Shown here: positions 1 to 13,761 of the stretch, piece after piece
Layout of the letters: every line of letters starts with the position of its first letter
How positions within the stretch are numbered: position 1 is the stretch's first letter
Source: Trichopria drosophilae
Taxonomy: Eukaryota; Arthropoda; Insecta; Hymenoptera; Diapriidae
Direction: 5' to 3'
NCBI GenBank assembly: GCA_030407085.1
Contig: CM059582.1
Coordinates: forward strand, 23,635,001-23,699,000
DNA length: 64,000 bases
Notes under the pieces: model-generated
Database searches by the model: none
What the model was told of the DNA's origin: nothing
What the model saw: the letters and a program-made list of their open reading frames with translations, nothing else
Position numbers and translations under genes: made by a program

Positions 1-3000
1 AACATTTTTAATAATTATGCTAATTTTATCTTTCGATACTTTTTATGCCCTTTGCAACGATATTTGACCTTGAAATTGATATATAAAATTTTTAATCTTC
101 AAGATATAATATATATTTTTTTATTGTTGAAGGAGCTTATTTAAAATTGATTTTTTTTTTCGTTAAACGTTTCGAAGCTTCATTTTTAAGCTTCATCGCG
201 CTGCACAAGGATTCTATATGAGATTATTTTACAGCTTTATAAGATTTAATATGAATGATATATTTAAGGTTTTGCAAGGAGGGTTAACCAATTTTTACAT
301 TAATTCACTTAAGTATTAAAGATGAAAGTATAACTATTTATGCTATCAGTTAACAAATTATCAGGAATAAAGAAAAACAAGCAATTTTAACCCTAATATT
401 TCCATTCCATATATAAATTTGATGCTTGTAACGCCTCCGTGAATTCGAAAAAAATACCGGGATTTTATAGTTTTTTTAAAATCACGTTAAACGATACACT
501 TAATATAACTTACATAATCATTTATTTCTAAATCGTATCGAAGAGTTTTTATTGTTTTATTATACAGGCCAACAAAATTTATACCCAGAAATCGGACTAT
601 ACTTTTCAAAAGGTTTTTGTTGTGCTGAATCCAAATTTGAGCACAGAATTGTCCTATCACGTAAAGATTTTTGAGATATCCTAACCTAAAAGTGCAAAAT
701 ACTCTCTTTTTGTTCGTATTCAGTAAGTTTTTGCGGCGGAACCAAATTATTATTTGCAATTTGGCATGAACAATATTAAGGTGCTATTTGTGAGCTTTAC
801 AATTCATTTTTAGTAATTCCGATACGATTTTTTTAATGGAGTTATCGACGTTTTTGTTAGAGAACAATTATGATTTTCATACATTTAAGTAAATTACATG
901 AAAATAACTAACAAACTGAGACTTTTTTTACAAAACATTGTTCTATTATATATATAAATATATAAATGTATTTAAGGTTAATGAAAAGGCTGACTTATGG
1001 CAATATCATATTTATACTAAAATATATAAATCATTTATATTTGCAATAGTTTATATATGGCATTAAAATGTATGCATGTAAAACGTGAAAAACCGCAACT
1101 TGTACAAGTTTAGTAAGTCGCTTTGAAAAATGCTTAGATATGATTCCATAAAATAAAGAAATTATATTTTGTACATAATGCGTTAATTATCCGAAAATAT
1201 TAAAAAATTTATTGAAGAAAACAGCTGATACATATGCAAAGTATATAGTTAATCATTTTTTCATAGCGTCAATACTATACTAAACTAAATAGAAAAAAAT
1301 TGGCTTACGGGGGTTCGCACACGCGAAGTAGAGAACGATCAGCTGTTAACACAAGTGTGTTAAAGAGATTCCCTTCTTTCCGGTCGACAAGGTAGTAATT
1401 TACGCTAAAAAATGTGATTTACACATGACTGAATCTTGAAAATTCGGGCCCTGTATAAAAACTCTGACCACTATACATTAAGATCTCTTAACAAATAAAA
1501 GCAAAGGAATTTGCCGATATTTGATTGAGAATATTTCAAAAAAGGGGAAAATCATCTATTCCGAAAGAGTGTTACATATTATATCTAATTAAACACTAAC
1601 GCCACTTAAAGGCTTACTATAATCAAGCTACTAAATACCGAAAAGCAGATTTTGTAAAACTTTAAAATCAAAGTAATATGATAATTTGAAAATTTCGACG
1701 AAAACATTTTTTTTTATGAATTTTTTTCACATCATCTCAGAATTATACCAACACTGCCGATCAAGTGAATGCGCAGTATGGTAGTGGTCTAAGAATCACT
1801 ACTAAAAAATAATGCCTTAGATGATGTCTCTCCACTGTTTCGTGAAAAACTTATTTATTACTTATTTGTGGTTATTTTCCTCATTGGTCTCCCTAACCTC
1901 AGTTACTCACTCATTAACGCCACTCATTAACGCCACAACCGCGAAGTTTTTGGAACGTACGCTATAGGAATTAAGAATATAAGAAAGGATCAAAATTCAA
2001 TCCAGAAATCTTAATTACTTCCACCGAGACCAAAAATGAAGTATTGAATTAGGTCAACACTTTCCATCAAATATCAACGTTTTAAACGCTAAAGAACTCA
2101 ATTGTTTGTGTGTAATCTTGTACGTTGTAGACGCACGTTGGTCCCAGTTTTTTTTATCTAGCGATATCTCTTAGAACTAATTTATAACTTAGAACTAATT
2201 AGTTCTCCGAGTCGATCCATATTAAATTATGGCGATATATTGCACTTGAAATGTCATTTCTGACGTAAATTTTCCCGCTCTACACGATCCCGGGGTTAAA
2301 AATAGGGGGTTCCATTTAAAAAGACCACTTCAACCTTCAAATGACCTCGAAAATCCAGTTGAAGGTCAAGGTCATTAGTACCATTGAGTGGCCCCCTCTA
2401 TCCACTTCAACTTTTGTAGAAGACATTTTTTATATCATTCGTTTTTACTGGCGTACCTGCGTGGTCGGATTAAAATGAAATACCCTGTATATTGTGTACC
2501 GATGCCAAAATTGTGATCCCTAACTTTATAACATTTAATTCGAAATGGTACTAGAAATATGATAAATTAGCAAGATTTTATTCAAAATTATTTCTAAACA
2601 AAAATCGTTATTACCAATACATAGCTGAAAAATGATTAGAAACAACTCCTTTGTTTTACCGAAGTCAAATTGTAGACGGGAAAAATATTTCCTGTAAAAA
2701 TTACCGTAATGTTTGGAAGTTAACAATATCGGAAAATTTTACTGAACCACTACAAAAGATTTTTAGTCATTATGTCAACATTTTCTGATATCCTCAACAT
2801 TTCGATAATTTTCACAGACAATATTTTATGATTATAAGTTATCCACGTAAAAAAAAATTATTACACTATTTGGATGTATTTTTGCCTTCCGAAATCGAAT
2901 ATAATGATAAAATTTGGTACTCGTGAATAACTTGTTATTTCAAAGAAATACAACTCTGATGAACAAATTTTTTTCTACAAAAATGTAGAGCGGAAACTTC

Positions 3001-5967
3001 TCTACAAAAAAAGTTTCATACAATTTATCCCACAAAAGTCAAAATTGCAAATTGTCAAATTTGTTGAGTCTACGATGCCGAATTTACGAGAAGGATCATA
3101 TAAAATTCTTCTTCTAAACACTTTTACCATTTACCAATTACGTTTTTTAGAATTAGTATTAATTTTACACAAACAAATTATCCTTTTTATAAAAAATCGT
3201 TTTTTTTTACAAAAGTCCTGCGAACGATTAAGAAATTTATTTAAAAAACGCCGTTCAAGGTTACCTTCAAACAATTCTTTTAACAATGTATTAAATTTTT
3301 TTGTTTCAGATGATTCTGTTGCGAGTTACAACGTGCACTGCAGAATAACTTTTTTGGCCCGGAAGATTTGTACTCACTCAATTTTCAAAAGTTTGCAATG
3401 AAATTTTAGGAAAATATTATTAAAAAATTACATTATTAAATGAACACAGCATTAAACTAACAAATAACATGCCATTTTTGCATTGGCCTAAAGTATTTAG
3501 TATAATATCCCGATCGATTAATGAAAACAATGTAAAAGACGACGAAATGCAGCCGTTGAAATATTTTCCGACGTTTCATCCGTCGTTTTAAACCAATCTG
3601 GTTAAATATTCATTGTCGCCCTTCCGAGCGTAAAATCGCATTTTACGCCCACAAAAATTACACGATAGGATAATAAATTACTATAGTCAAGTTTATAGGT
3701 TATAATAGTAATTTTCGATTCAAGGGCGTAACAGTTTTTACTACGAATGTCAGGGTTGAGGGACGAGCTGAAAGCCAGGTCCGCATTCACATTGGTACAA
3801 TCAAAAATTTTCGCCCATGCGTCGAACAATATTTTATGTTGCAAATGTGTGTAAAATGCGCCAAAAAAAGTGAAAAATGCGTAAAATAGCATACGCACAC
3901 TGTAACATAAAATAATGAAAACTTGTTGCCCCGAAAAATGAAAAAATGTATTTTCTTTCCAGTCAAGTAAAAAATGAGTTGACCGTTTATTGCCCTGAGC
4001 TCTTCAATTATTGATTAATGTTTATTATTTTTAATTAATTGACCGCTTTAACAAAAACTATTAATTTCTTAATTTAAATCAAATCGGTCGAGAAAATATT
4101 CTTGTTGCCACATCAACTTTTACTGAGATAATTATCAACTATCAATTTCATTACTAAGCATAATTTATTGTTCTCACAAATTTGAAACACGCGACTTAGG
4201 TTACGGGTTAGTAAACCCCATAAACAATTTTTTTCACTTTCTTTTTTGCATGCAAGATATAGCAAAATATAACAAATTACAAAGTTAGAAAATAAAATGG
4301 AAATAGATTTCGAAACTATTGTAAAAAATACTGATAAAAAAATTGATATTGGAAAAAATATTGATGCGATTAATTCGTTTACTGTATCTAACTAATATCT
4401 TCCTTATGCTTTCGTTTGTATTTAAAAGCAAACAAATCTGAACGAAACCCGTGAATAAATCAGGTGACAATTCGGATTACACTCTACGCCACTAGAGTGT
4501 GATTTTACTTTTTTATTAGACGAAATTAAATTTTTTAAATATCTCATAAATGTTACAACTTTGAAAGTAATCTTTTGTATACGCGTGGTGTTAAGTAGAT
4601 CGATAGAATTTTACAAATGTTCAATAATAATTTATATTTATAGGTACACAGACAAAAATAAGTTTTACTACTAGGACAACCTTTTTTTAGACATTGGCTT
4701 AAATTAGTCATTAAGTTAGAAGATTTAAACTTCAAATTAAGCTTTAAAACTTTTGAAGAACTCTACTTTCCTCTCGAACAAGGCTTCATATCTTTACAAC
4801 TTAAAATTAACTAACTATTCGTCTTAATTCAAGACTTTTTGTCAGTGTACAATTTGTTCGGCTTAAAACTATTTCTTGAAAAATCATGGTTAGGACATTT
4901 TTTATTTATATAAATAATTTTTTTTTTACATATTTATTAAAAGAGAATTACATAAAAAATAGTATATTACAAATTTGTGTTTATATGTAATAAATATCAT
5001 TGAAATCTTGATAAAAATTGTTTCTCCTTGTGCGTTAATGAGTTAACCTGTTGGTCGAAACATTATCGCACTATGACAGATATTTCTCACAATCATAATA
5101 CGTGCAGAGGAAGTTAGGACTAATACGGAGTAACGTCAATAAATCGATATTTTTACTAGTGCGCTAGGGGGGAGGTCATTATTCAGCAGCTGACTACCGT
5201 ACGTGTACGGACAGCTGTTGTCCAAAGTGGTCTGATGATGTGCTAAATTTGAAAAATAACTTGCTTAAGAAAAGTATAAAAAATAGAAATCTTTAATATA
5301 TACCCAAACAATAAAATGTCAACAACGCGTGGTGCATCTGAAATCAGTAAAAGTATCATTTAAATGTACCCAAAATATACTACAGCAGAAAGTTTCTATA
5401 TTATTTGGACATCAATTCAATATCCCGGCTACTCCGTTTTGCGAGTTATGCGCATTCTTATATTTTTACAAATCAAATTTGTGCTACGCAATATGCGTGG
5501 ACGAGTTTCTAAGGTACAACGCTTTTTCAAATTTACTTGTTTTCTGATAGAAATATATTTATTGTTCATTTTTGCATTGGACAATCTTAGTTACCACTCT
5601 TAGCCGAACCCAGGACTAACGACGAAGTCCTAGTAGCTGAATGGTCCCATTTTCGTTTTTTTTTTATTTTTATCTTTTATTATTATTTGTTTCATGTTTT
5701 TCACATTTTCATGAATAAATTATAAATCAAACGATATATAATAACAATAAGTAAGTTTTAATCATATTGAGGAAAATAGATTGAGTGTAAGTAAAAGTAA
5801 TAAGTGTAGCGAGGAAAATTCTATAACTGATTTTAATAGTTGTGATGAATATGATATCTTATATATACTTGATACCTTATTAAAGTTCCCAGCATTTAAA
5901 AAAATGACGATATTAATTCTCCACTTCCATCTGACCAATTCCCTAATCCATTATTGTTTTCTATTTA
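1..5967. other. AT-rich intergenic DNA, no gene recognised
   Basis: All six frames are short and low-complexity, and none shows a recognisable domain. At 2270-2470 there is a repeat-like segment with one perfect TCAAGGTCA at 2366-2374 and an end resembling other repeats in the window (CCCTGTAT near 2483). At 5560-5680 a stretch (CCCAGGACTAACGACG followed by a long T/A tract) resembles 61486-61560 inside a TTAA-flanked element, so part of this region is probably transposon remnant. I see nothing else I can support. Confidence 0.5.
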
Positions 5968-6227
5968 CAGTAGCCAGCATAATTGCGTCTCGCTATATTT
6001 GCATTCCAGCATATTTGTCCGCTTCCGTCCCGTTATAATTGTCTGTCACCGCTCTCTTTTTCCCCCACTTTGCGGGCTGCGGCCTCAGGAAGGGCCTGCT
6101 GTGACGTCACAAACATAACGCGACTGAGGAGAGTGGGAGAATCGACGCTCCCCTTCTTGTCGTAAATATAACGAAACGGGAGGAGAAGACGAGGAACCGA
6201 ATGCGTAAATATACCAGGATTCTACCT
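5968..6227. mobile_element. CAGTAG-type TA-flanked MITE (copy 1)
   Basis: It begins CAGTAGCC directly after TA and ends near CTAC..TA, about 260 bp, the same size as the better-preserved copies at 45540-45801 and 50469-50729. Inside, an AT-rich word of the type GCGTAAATATA or its complement recurs several times, while the other copies use different words. Termini and TA flanks suggest a pogo/Tigger-like (Tc1/mariner superfamily) non-autonomous element. The right end is degenerate. Confidence 0.45.
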
Positions 6228-6941
6228 TAATTGAAAACTTTCAGTGTTTCAGAAAGATCGTCAATACTTTTTGAAAACTTAATAATTCATTTCTATAAGC
6301 ATCAGGTGAGAGGTTAAATTTTACAGAGGTAAAAACAATGAACTTAAATAAATATTCTAGCTTTATAAGCATTGACAAAGGGTATAATTTTGGAAATCCC
6401 TACCTTTTTATATATTTCTTGATCTTCTAGTTTGTAAGCTTCTTTCAATAGCTTTCGACACTCATTCCATTCAAACGCGTGCACTTTTTTTTCAAATAGA
6501 CTGTGTAAGACTTCGTAAGGTGACTTAATGTCGACTTTATTGGGTCATTCATAGTCGACATTTGGTTGTCTGAGTAGTCATAAAAAGATGATACAGAACC
6601 TCGGATGAAGGGAAATAATAACAACCATGCAATATAAATAACAGACGCAGGGAAGAATCGTATATACATCACTATTTTGCATTTGATATGCATTCCTCAC
6701 AAATCTACATAAGAATTTGTATAATATATTCGAAGATATGTAATTATATCATTTTCGCGGGATTCATTCAGCATCAACAGTGTACTAAAGGGAAGGTGCA
6801 GTTAAAAATACTAAAAAATTATTTCTTTAGTAATTATTGATGAGAGGAATTCAATAATATAATAAAAATTCTAACATTCTTTTTTACAAAAAAAAAATGA
6901 TTTTATAAAACGAAATTGAAATTTTTTAAATCCAGGCTTAA

Positions 6942-8097
6942 CCCTTAATCCCGACTTTAGGGTCGTTTTCGACCCAGAGAAAATTCAAAATGTACTTTAT
7001 AAATTGAGCGGACGGATTCTAACATACGTCGAGCGAGCGAACAGCGGTGTAACGTATATTGGTCAGACACACTTGGTAAAAAGTAAATGAAGAATAAAAA
7101 ATATGACCTTATGCAACTCATTGAATCATATATTTTTTGTATATATAACTTTTGTTGAATCATATATTGTTTGTATACATAACTGTAATAATCATTTATA
7201 AGTTCTTAAAATAATGCGCGTGTCGAATGGGTGCTTACGTGCTGGGGGGCTCCCCCCAGACCGCCCTTTTTATACTGGCCTAACCTCCAACCAACAGATG
7301 TCAGTAATAAATGAACCTACGTGAAGCACGTATTCCGATATTGATAGCGACATTAATTCGACATTTATTCGATTTGACCTTCAAAAAACCTACAAGATTA
7401 AGGTCGATTTCACAGCAAAAGTCATCATTGAATGCCCAGGGTAAGTTCCTAATAGTTTCGTCTAAATCATTTTTCTGTAGAGACACCTACTCTACAACGA
7501 TTTTTTGAACACCCCCTATTACCTGTATATTGCACAAACTCATTATGGGCACTTTCATCGCTCATTTTCGGGCTTACCGTTGAAATTACGAAAAAATGGC
7601 ATGAAACCTTTTTTGTAGAGAATTATATGCCCTACACTTTTTGTTTAACATATTTTTTTTTAGACCCGTAGTTTTCAAGCTAAACACAAAAAACTTAAAA
7701 AAACCGTGTTTTCAGCGGTTTTTTAAAGATAGCGGCTTTAACATGTCTGACCGCGAAAAGTTAACCACCAAATTCGGATTCAGGAGGCAAAAATACGTCG
7801 GAAAACACCTAATTGCGATTTTTTTCCGAGGGAGGACGTCCTTCCGAAGATTTACCCAAAAAATATGTGATTCAATGAGTTCTACAAGGTCATATATTTT
7901 ATTCTTTATTTTGACACATTTGCTTTTTATCAAGTGTGTCTGACCAATATACGTTACTTACACCACTGTTCGCGCGCTCGGCGTGTTTTAGAATCCGTCC
8001 ACTCAATTGCACAACTGTAAGCATTTTCAAGCGGCAGGACATATTTGACCCAGGGTGTGGTAGGAAGAGGATTTAAAATAGCCGTCGGAATTAAGGG
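6942..8097. mobile_element. TTAA-flanked inverted-repeat element (piggyBac-like MITE)
   Basis: TTAA occurs at both edges (6938-6941 and 8098-8101). The ends CCCTTAATCCCGAC and GTCGGAATTAAGGG are inverted copies. The inverted similarity extends inward over roughly 200 bp: segments near 7010-7170 (GTCAGACACACTTG, ATATGACCTT) recur inverted at 7880-7960. TTAA duplication is the hallmark of piggyBac-type elements. No transposase frame is visible inside, so this is a non-autonomous copy of about 1.16 kb. The central 7200-7640 segment is not part of the inverted arms and may be an insertion. Confidence 0.65.
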
Positions 8098-8365
8098 TTA
8101 ATTATTGAGAAAATATATTTTTATGTTCAGCCTATTTTTTTTTTATTTTTCAATTAATTTAGAAATATGTAATAGCATTTTTTTTAATATAATAAGGATT
8201 TTGTTTTTCCCTAAAATTTATTGGCCGTAGTAAATTGTTACACTTTTTAAGGTGTCACACAATTCCACGTAAAAAATGACTAAAGAAATAATTTTTGGTA
8301 TTTTTTGCAGTTGAGTAAAATTACTATACGTTTAGTAGTTGCCAACCAAATTCATTAAATATATT

Positions 8366-8409
8366 TTCTATACGTATTAATAAAATTAATTTTATTAATA
8401 CGTATAGAA
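8366..8409. repeat. Perfect 44-bp AT-rich palindrome
   Basis: The two 22-nt arms, starting TTCTATACGTATTAATAAAA, are exact reverse complements with no loop. It could extrude as a cruciform or be the residue of a foldback element. No gene is adjacent. Confidence 0.8.
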
Positions 8410-9474
8410 TATGTAGAAATTTTAATGCATTTTTTTTAATTCATAAATTGCCCATTGTTAATAAATCGAGGTACGTGATAATTATATAATTTATCCATTA
8501 AAATTTCGTTAAATATTGGGTACATGCTGTGCACTAAATTGCTCATAAGTATATTATAAAAAAACTATTTTAAACAAATTATATGTCTTACATAATCGAT
8601 TGAGCCAGATGCGTAATTAGAGAAAAAAATAATAAGAAAACCAACCAAATATGCAAATGGAAGTGGAATATGCCAATGAATGGACGGTTAAGCATTTTTC
8701 ACACTTTGGTCGATCGTAATTTTTTAATTCTGTTCTAAAAATTTAATTATGCGGTACGACAATTCGAATGGCTAGACGATTGTACTGCTCAGGTATCGCG
8801 ATACGTAGTTTTTTTTCCTTATTACCTAAAATACGTGCACCTTTAAGGTTTATTTCAAGGTCAAACCTTTTCTACATCGGGTCCAAATTTCATGGTCATT
8901 TCAAAATCAAACAAAATTTACCTTCAAATGACCTTCAGGTCCTGACAGTGTTAAGACACGTTACGGTAAATATGTGCAACCAGCATGCTGATGTTATTGA
9001 CATCCGTTTGAAGGTCACATGAAGGCAAAGCGATTTGTACTCACACCTGAAGGTCAACTCAATTAACCTGAAAGTTGTTTGCGTTTTTGGTAACTTAAGG
9101 TCATTTTGATGTGAAATCGCTTATTATAATTCACTTTGATCTAGTTATGAACTTCAAGTGTAACGTCAAAAACAAGGTCACTGGTGGCTGCAGGTATTTT
9201 GCTAATATGATAGCTAATATGATAGAAAACTACCGAGCGCAGTACCTGGACCCCGTGATAGATGAACATAAACGACAGGTGCAGGTATTTGGATCAATAT
9301 GATGAAAAACAATGGCGCGGGACAACTGGACACTGAAATCGGTGACCCTTAATACCTGGTGCATGTATTTTAACCGATAAGAAAAATTTTCAGGACAGAC
9401 TGCAAAGCAGCTCTCGCTGTGTCTCGCCTATTGTACTTTTTATTTTGTACAATAAAGTCCTTATTTTTTTTTTA
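8410..9474. other. Intergenic segment rich in AAGGTCA-type half-sites
   Basis: No coding frame is recognised. Between about 8840 and 9180 the words AAGGTCA, its complement and near variants recur many times, including a perfect TCAAGGTCA at 8855-8863. The same word is clustered in the MITE at 18426-18858, so this is probably a decayed relative of a repeat rather than a host enhancer. Confidence 0.4.
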
Positions 9475-12400
9475 CGAAGGGGGAAATGCGTTAGGCACCA
9501 TAGAGGGTTGAAGATTTTGCTTAACCCCCCGTGTGTCGGACTCCCTTACCCATGGTGTTCAGGGCAAGGTTTACCGACTAAAACCCTAACCTCCCTTGGC
9601 CCTCCATAATCCACTTGTGCAGTCTGCAGCAGAAAAGTGGCTCCGATATCCATCCCTTCCGCTGCAGACTGCATCGAGCCATGTCGATGGTAACTGCAAC
9701 AACTCCCTCTACCATTGGGTTGGTGGCTGCAGGATCTCATTTGATCTCAGCAGACGGAGAGATCCCAGCAGCACTGCTTTCTGCATTCGGCCCGAGATGA
9801 AATTTCCATGTTGTTGGCATGCCGGAATACTTTTGATGTTATCGAGGAAAGTTGGTCTCATTCCTCCCAGCACTCAATTATTAGCACGACGAGCTTGATT
9901 TGAATCCTCGATACAGCTTGCGGATCTCAAATAGGAGTTCCTGATATTTCATCCGTTTTTCGTTTTCCTTGCTGACTATGTTTGTCTCTGCTAGTGCAGA
10001 GAACTCGATGACGAAGATGGATTTGTCATTGAAGTCAACAAGGACCACGTCAGGCTTATTGGCTGATGTTTGCCTGCTCGTCGGAAATGAGTAATTCCAG
10101 TATATTCAACACGACTCATTTCTGACTACGGCTTCAATATCAGTGGGGACGGGCAGCAAAACTGGGGCCGCGTCAATACCGTAGGTGCTGCGGAGATGAT
10201 AATACAGCACTCGGAGAGCCGCACTGTGACGTTGGATGTATGCTGAGACTGCATATCTTGGACAAGCTGACAAGAGATGCATTAGTGTCTGATGCATGAT
10301 ATTCACACGATCTACGAAGCGTACTCTGCACCGCCTGGTGTAACGTGTAAGATATTGTGGCGGTACGCTAAGGTATTGACGACCCCATCCTGGCATGCGA
10401 AGATAAAACCCTCGGTCTCGGATTTCGGTTCTCGGTTCTCGGTTCTCGGAAAAGGTCATCTCTTCCGAGAAGCCAAGTTGCTGGACATTTCGAAAGAATT
10501 GTCCATGCAATGGCTTGTCGATATGCCTTCCCTTTAACATACGGAGTTGTTCCTTCCGTATGTTAGCCCTGAGACGCACTGGGCACAGATTGATGACTGA
10601 TTCAGCTTCCTGTGTACTACTACGTCCCACGTTGAAAAACAGACCGAGGTTTCGCGCCGCTCGTCCCGCCGCGTTGTACAAAAACACCCCTTTCCTCTGA
10701 ATTTCATGCTGATGAACTAGCATCATCAGGGGATCCTCCGTTCGATTAATCACGTCACAAGCCGTTTCGAGGACCAATCGGTCATGCATACACTCCATGC
10801 TCAAAAGTCCACGACCTCCCATATTTCGGGGCAAACACAGTCGTTCCACGGAAGATCTTGGATGCAAACTGCGTTGCATACAAATCATCTTCCGTGTGCA
10901 TCGGGCAAGACCCCTTAGCTCGTCAACGTTCCACTTAAGGGGCTCCAAACGTATAGAGCACTGGTGAAACGGCCAACATATTTGTGGCTGCTACATTATT
11001 TTTTCACGTTAATTCTGATGACCAGATCTGACGGAGAAGGCGTCGGTATTTTTTAATGATGGTGGTTTTAGCAGTCTGCACATCCTGGGCATGCCTCTGA
11101 GGCACTCCCAGGTATGTGTAGGCTTCCTCGGCGCTAAGGTGGAGAATGACATTTCCGTTGACGAGCTCCATATCGTTGTTAACGGAGTCTGACCTTCCTC
11201 TGTGCAAACGACTGCACACTTGTCCAATCCGAATTCCATGCCTATATCTCTCGAGTATGCGAGGGCGATGTTCATAGATCGATGTAATTGATTCTCGACT
11301 AATGCGTATAATTTAAGATCATCCATATAGAATTTAAATGAGTGATCTTATGTACACGTTCACCAAGCGGTCCACACATGTACCCTTGAGATTGTCGGAG
11401 AGCAACGGATAGAGGCAATAGTAAGATTCAGAAGAGCAGAGGACTCAGAGAATATCCCTGATAGAAACCTCTTTGGAATTGAACCAGTCTGGACATTGTT
11501 CTAAGCTTGCCCGATGTCATGACAAAGCGTGTTTTCCAAAGGGGCATCAGGTCTTCTACATTTCTCATTATATTTGGGTGGACATGGAGGCGTTTGAGCA
11601 ACAAGCTTATAAGCTCGTGCGATGTTGAGTCATACGCCTTCATGTAATCCAGCCAGGCTATCGACAGGTTACGCTTTTACTGGACTGAGTCCTGACAAAC
11701 ACACCTGTCGATAAGCAAGTTGTCCCTGCAGCCGGATTCACCCCTTTTGCAGCCTCGTTGTTCTACTATCCGTTGCCACACCGGTTTCACCTTCTTCTTG
11801 ACTTTAGCCGTAAATGAACGGCCAGATGTTAAAAGTCGATCATATACTGTATTCGGGAAGCGAGTTTCCATGTCAGTCGAATTTTTCCGTTCAATTGAGA
11901 CATGCATTTTATAATCTTTCAACTCCCCTACATCTGTGTCAGATTTCGCGGAGTCACCAGATCACTCGCAGACTCGTAAACGGCACAATTGACTTGCTAT
12001 AAGTCGCATTCATCCGGAAGAGCATCCAGAAGTAGGCTACTTGCTCTATCTATTTCTCGTTGTTTAGGCAAAATTGTTGTTATCAGATTTCGCCTAAACA
12101 CGAGTGTCGTACTTTCATAATGTAGAGCATCTCTTCCAGCACCGTACACGGGCTCAGTTGTTATTATCCGCACATCCGGTACCGGTTAAAATAGGCCATA
12201 TAATCTTTCAGATGTTGTTGAGAAAAGCGATCTGCCAGTTCGGGATGCATTATTGCAAACCGACTATGCATTCGCTCCATGTAGCCTCGCTGTTGCGGAC
12301 AGTTCTCCTCGTAGCAGCGCATTACGCCTGAGATTCTTCGTGGGAAAAAATTAGTCGTTGTCCCGGGACACCCATTTCGGCCCCTCCACCTCGGGACTGG
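9475..12400 (-). mobile_element. Decayed R4/Dong-like non-LTR retrotransposon
   Basis: Reading the minus strand from 12400 downward gives the parts of a single-ORF, REL-endonuclease non-LTR element. An N-terminal domain lies near 12100-12330. RT pieces include KAYDSTSHELI and RGFYQGYSLSPLLF (11428-11643) and MDDLKLYA (11326 downward). A thumb/connection domain follows at 10106-10948. The C-terminal endonuclease block (KPDVVLVDF, VIEFSALAETN near 9900-10065) and LGGMRPTFLDNI near 9800-9880 complete it. Stops and frame changes separate these pieces, so it is dead. A run of A on the minus strand near 9465-9475 fits the 3' end. The clade (R4/Dong versus R2/NeSL) is inferred from domain order. Confidence 0.75.
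10106..10948 (-). pseudogene. Non-LTR retrotransposon ORF fragment, post-RT domain
   Basis: This 280-codon open frame is the longest surviving piece of the R4-like relic. Its start resembles the region after the RT thumb in single-ORF non-LTR elements, with CTRKMICMQRSLHP followed by RLCLPRNMGGRGLLS. Near its end LSACPRYAVSAYIQRH corresponds to the Cys/His region ahead of the endonuclease. The RT core upstream (11004-11643) and the endonuclease downstream (about 9780-10065) lie in other frames, so this is a fragment, not a working gene. Confidence 0.7.
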
Positions 12401-13761
12401 GCTGCATCCGAAGCAGCCCGATGGTCAGGAGCCCTGCGCGTTCTATTTATAGTAACCGCAAATACAGGGAGTAGGGTGGTTGGCCCTACTCCCCGTTGTT
12501 ATAAACAGTTTCCTAGAAAATACAAATGATGTGGATTGAGAACAGATCGAGAATTTTCGAAAATAAGTGATTTTTATTTATTTCCGAAAATCTCGGTCAG
12601 TTATCATTTAATTTCCTTGGCATTTTCTAGGATATCGTCTGTAGCAATTAAAATTGCCCTGAAAGAACTCGAATTTTGAAAAATCGATTAAGTCATTTTT
12701 TATGTACGATTTTTAGTGAACATTTCTGTCTTATCGGTCAAGCACTTTAGACCCCCCTTAAGCGGGTTCTAAAGTATGTATTCCGCTGATAAGGTAGGAA
12801 GTTTCACCAAAAAACGTAATTTAGAAAAACTATAAGTAACAATCGTCTTAACGTCGACTTAAAGTGGACCGTTGCTGATAACCGTTGCCTGTAAGTCGGA
12901 CATTGGAGAACTATAAGTCAACATTTATACGGTCAAATATAAAGACGGCTTTGCGTCCAATTTTGGAACTTCCGGCCGTTTGATTGTCTTCTCCAGGTGC
13001 ATATCACGTCATTAAGACGTCGTACAACAGTCTTAAAAACTGAAAATTAAGACTATGCGCAAAGTGTACATATGAAATTTTGCTAATGGCGCCATCTCTA
13101 GGTATCAGACCACACTTCACAGTAATACGGTCTTTATACAAAACTTTTTTTCATAGACTTTAAATTATAATTTTAAAAACAGTACATATGTATAAGCCAT
13201 GTATTTATAATTTAAAGAAGCCAATTTAATTGATTATATAATTGATGGTAACTAATTACACTTATTATTAATTGATGGTAAAAGCGTAGAGTATAGAATA
13301 ATGTTGAAGCAGATTGTACTTGAAAAAAATTTTTATTGCGTTTGAATTTTCATAATTTGCATGTACAATTCTAGGGAATTCTAGGGAATTCTAGTAATTT
13401 AATGGGAAGGAAGTCTTTAAAAAGAGCGGGAAAATAATTTAAGTAGAATAGTACGCAATATAAACATTTATTGCATTTGTGTTGTAGCAAAACTATAAAA
13501 CAGTATACCATTTATTCCATCAACATGTCTTATATTTCTCGTAATAGGAACTCGTGCATAATCAGACTTGTGTGTATAATTAATAAATCAGTCTAAAAGT
13601 TGATCATATTAAAACGAACCTTACAGTTGAATTTTTGAGGAAAATGTTTGTAAAACATTTCTTGAATAAATTAGTCTAAAAACAACTAATCTACACATTA
13701 AATATTTAAAAAACGTGGGTTGGAATAAAACTAATATATTATTCGAAAATATAAACAATCA
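12401..13761. other. Intergenic DNA 3' of phosphatidylserine decarboxylase
   Basis: No gene seen. The proximal part (about 13500-13761) probably contains the 3' UTR and polyadenylation region of the minus-strand decarboxylase gene. A repeated word GGGAATTCTA occurs three times near 13374-13394. A small hairpin-prone stretch lies around 12735-12795. Confidence 0.4.

Noticed and set aside
3045..3401. 118-codon ORF
   Set aside because: AT-driven composition with many Phe/Leu/Lys/Asn, no domain, no splice context; likely chance.
5329..5603. PiggyBac-type C-terminal Cys-rich domain
   Set aside because: Cys spacing does not match the family and two frames overlap; only the downstream AT-rich tail resembles another element.
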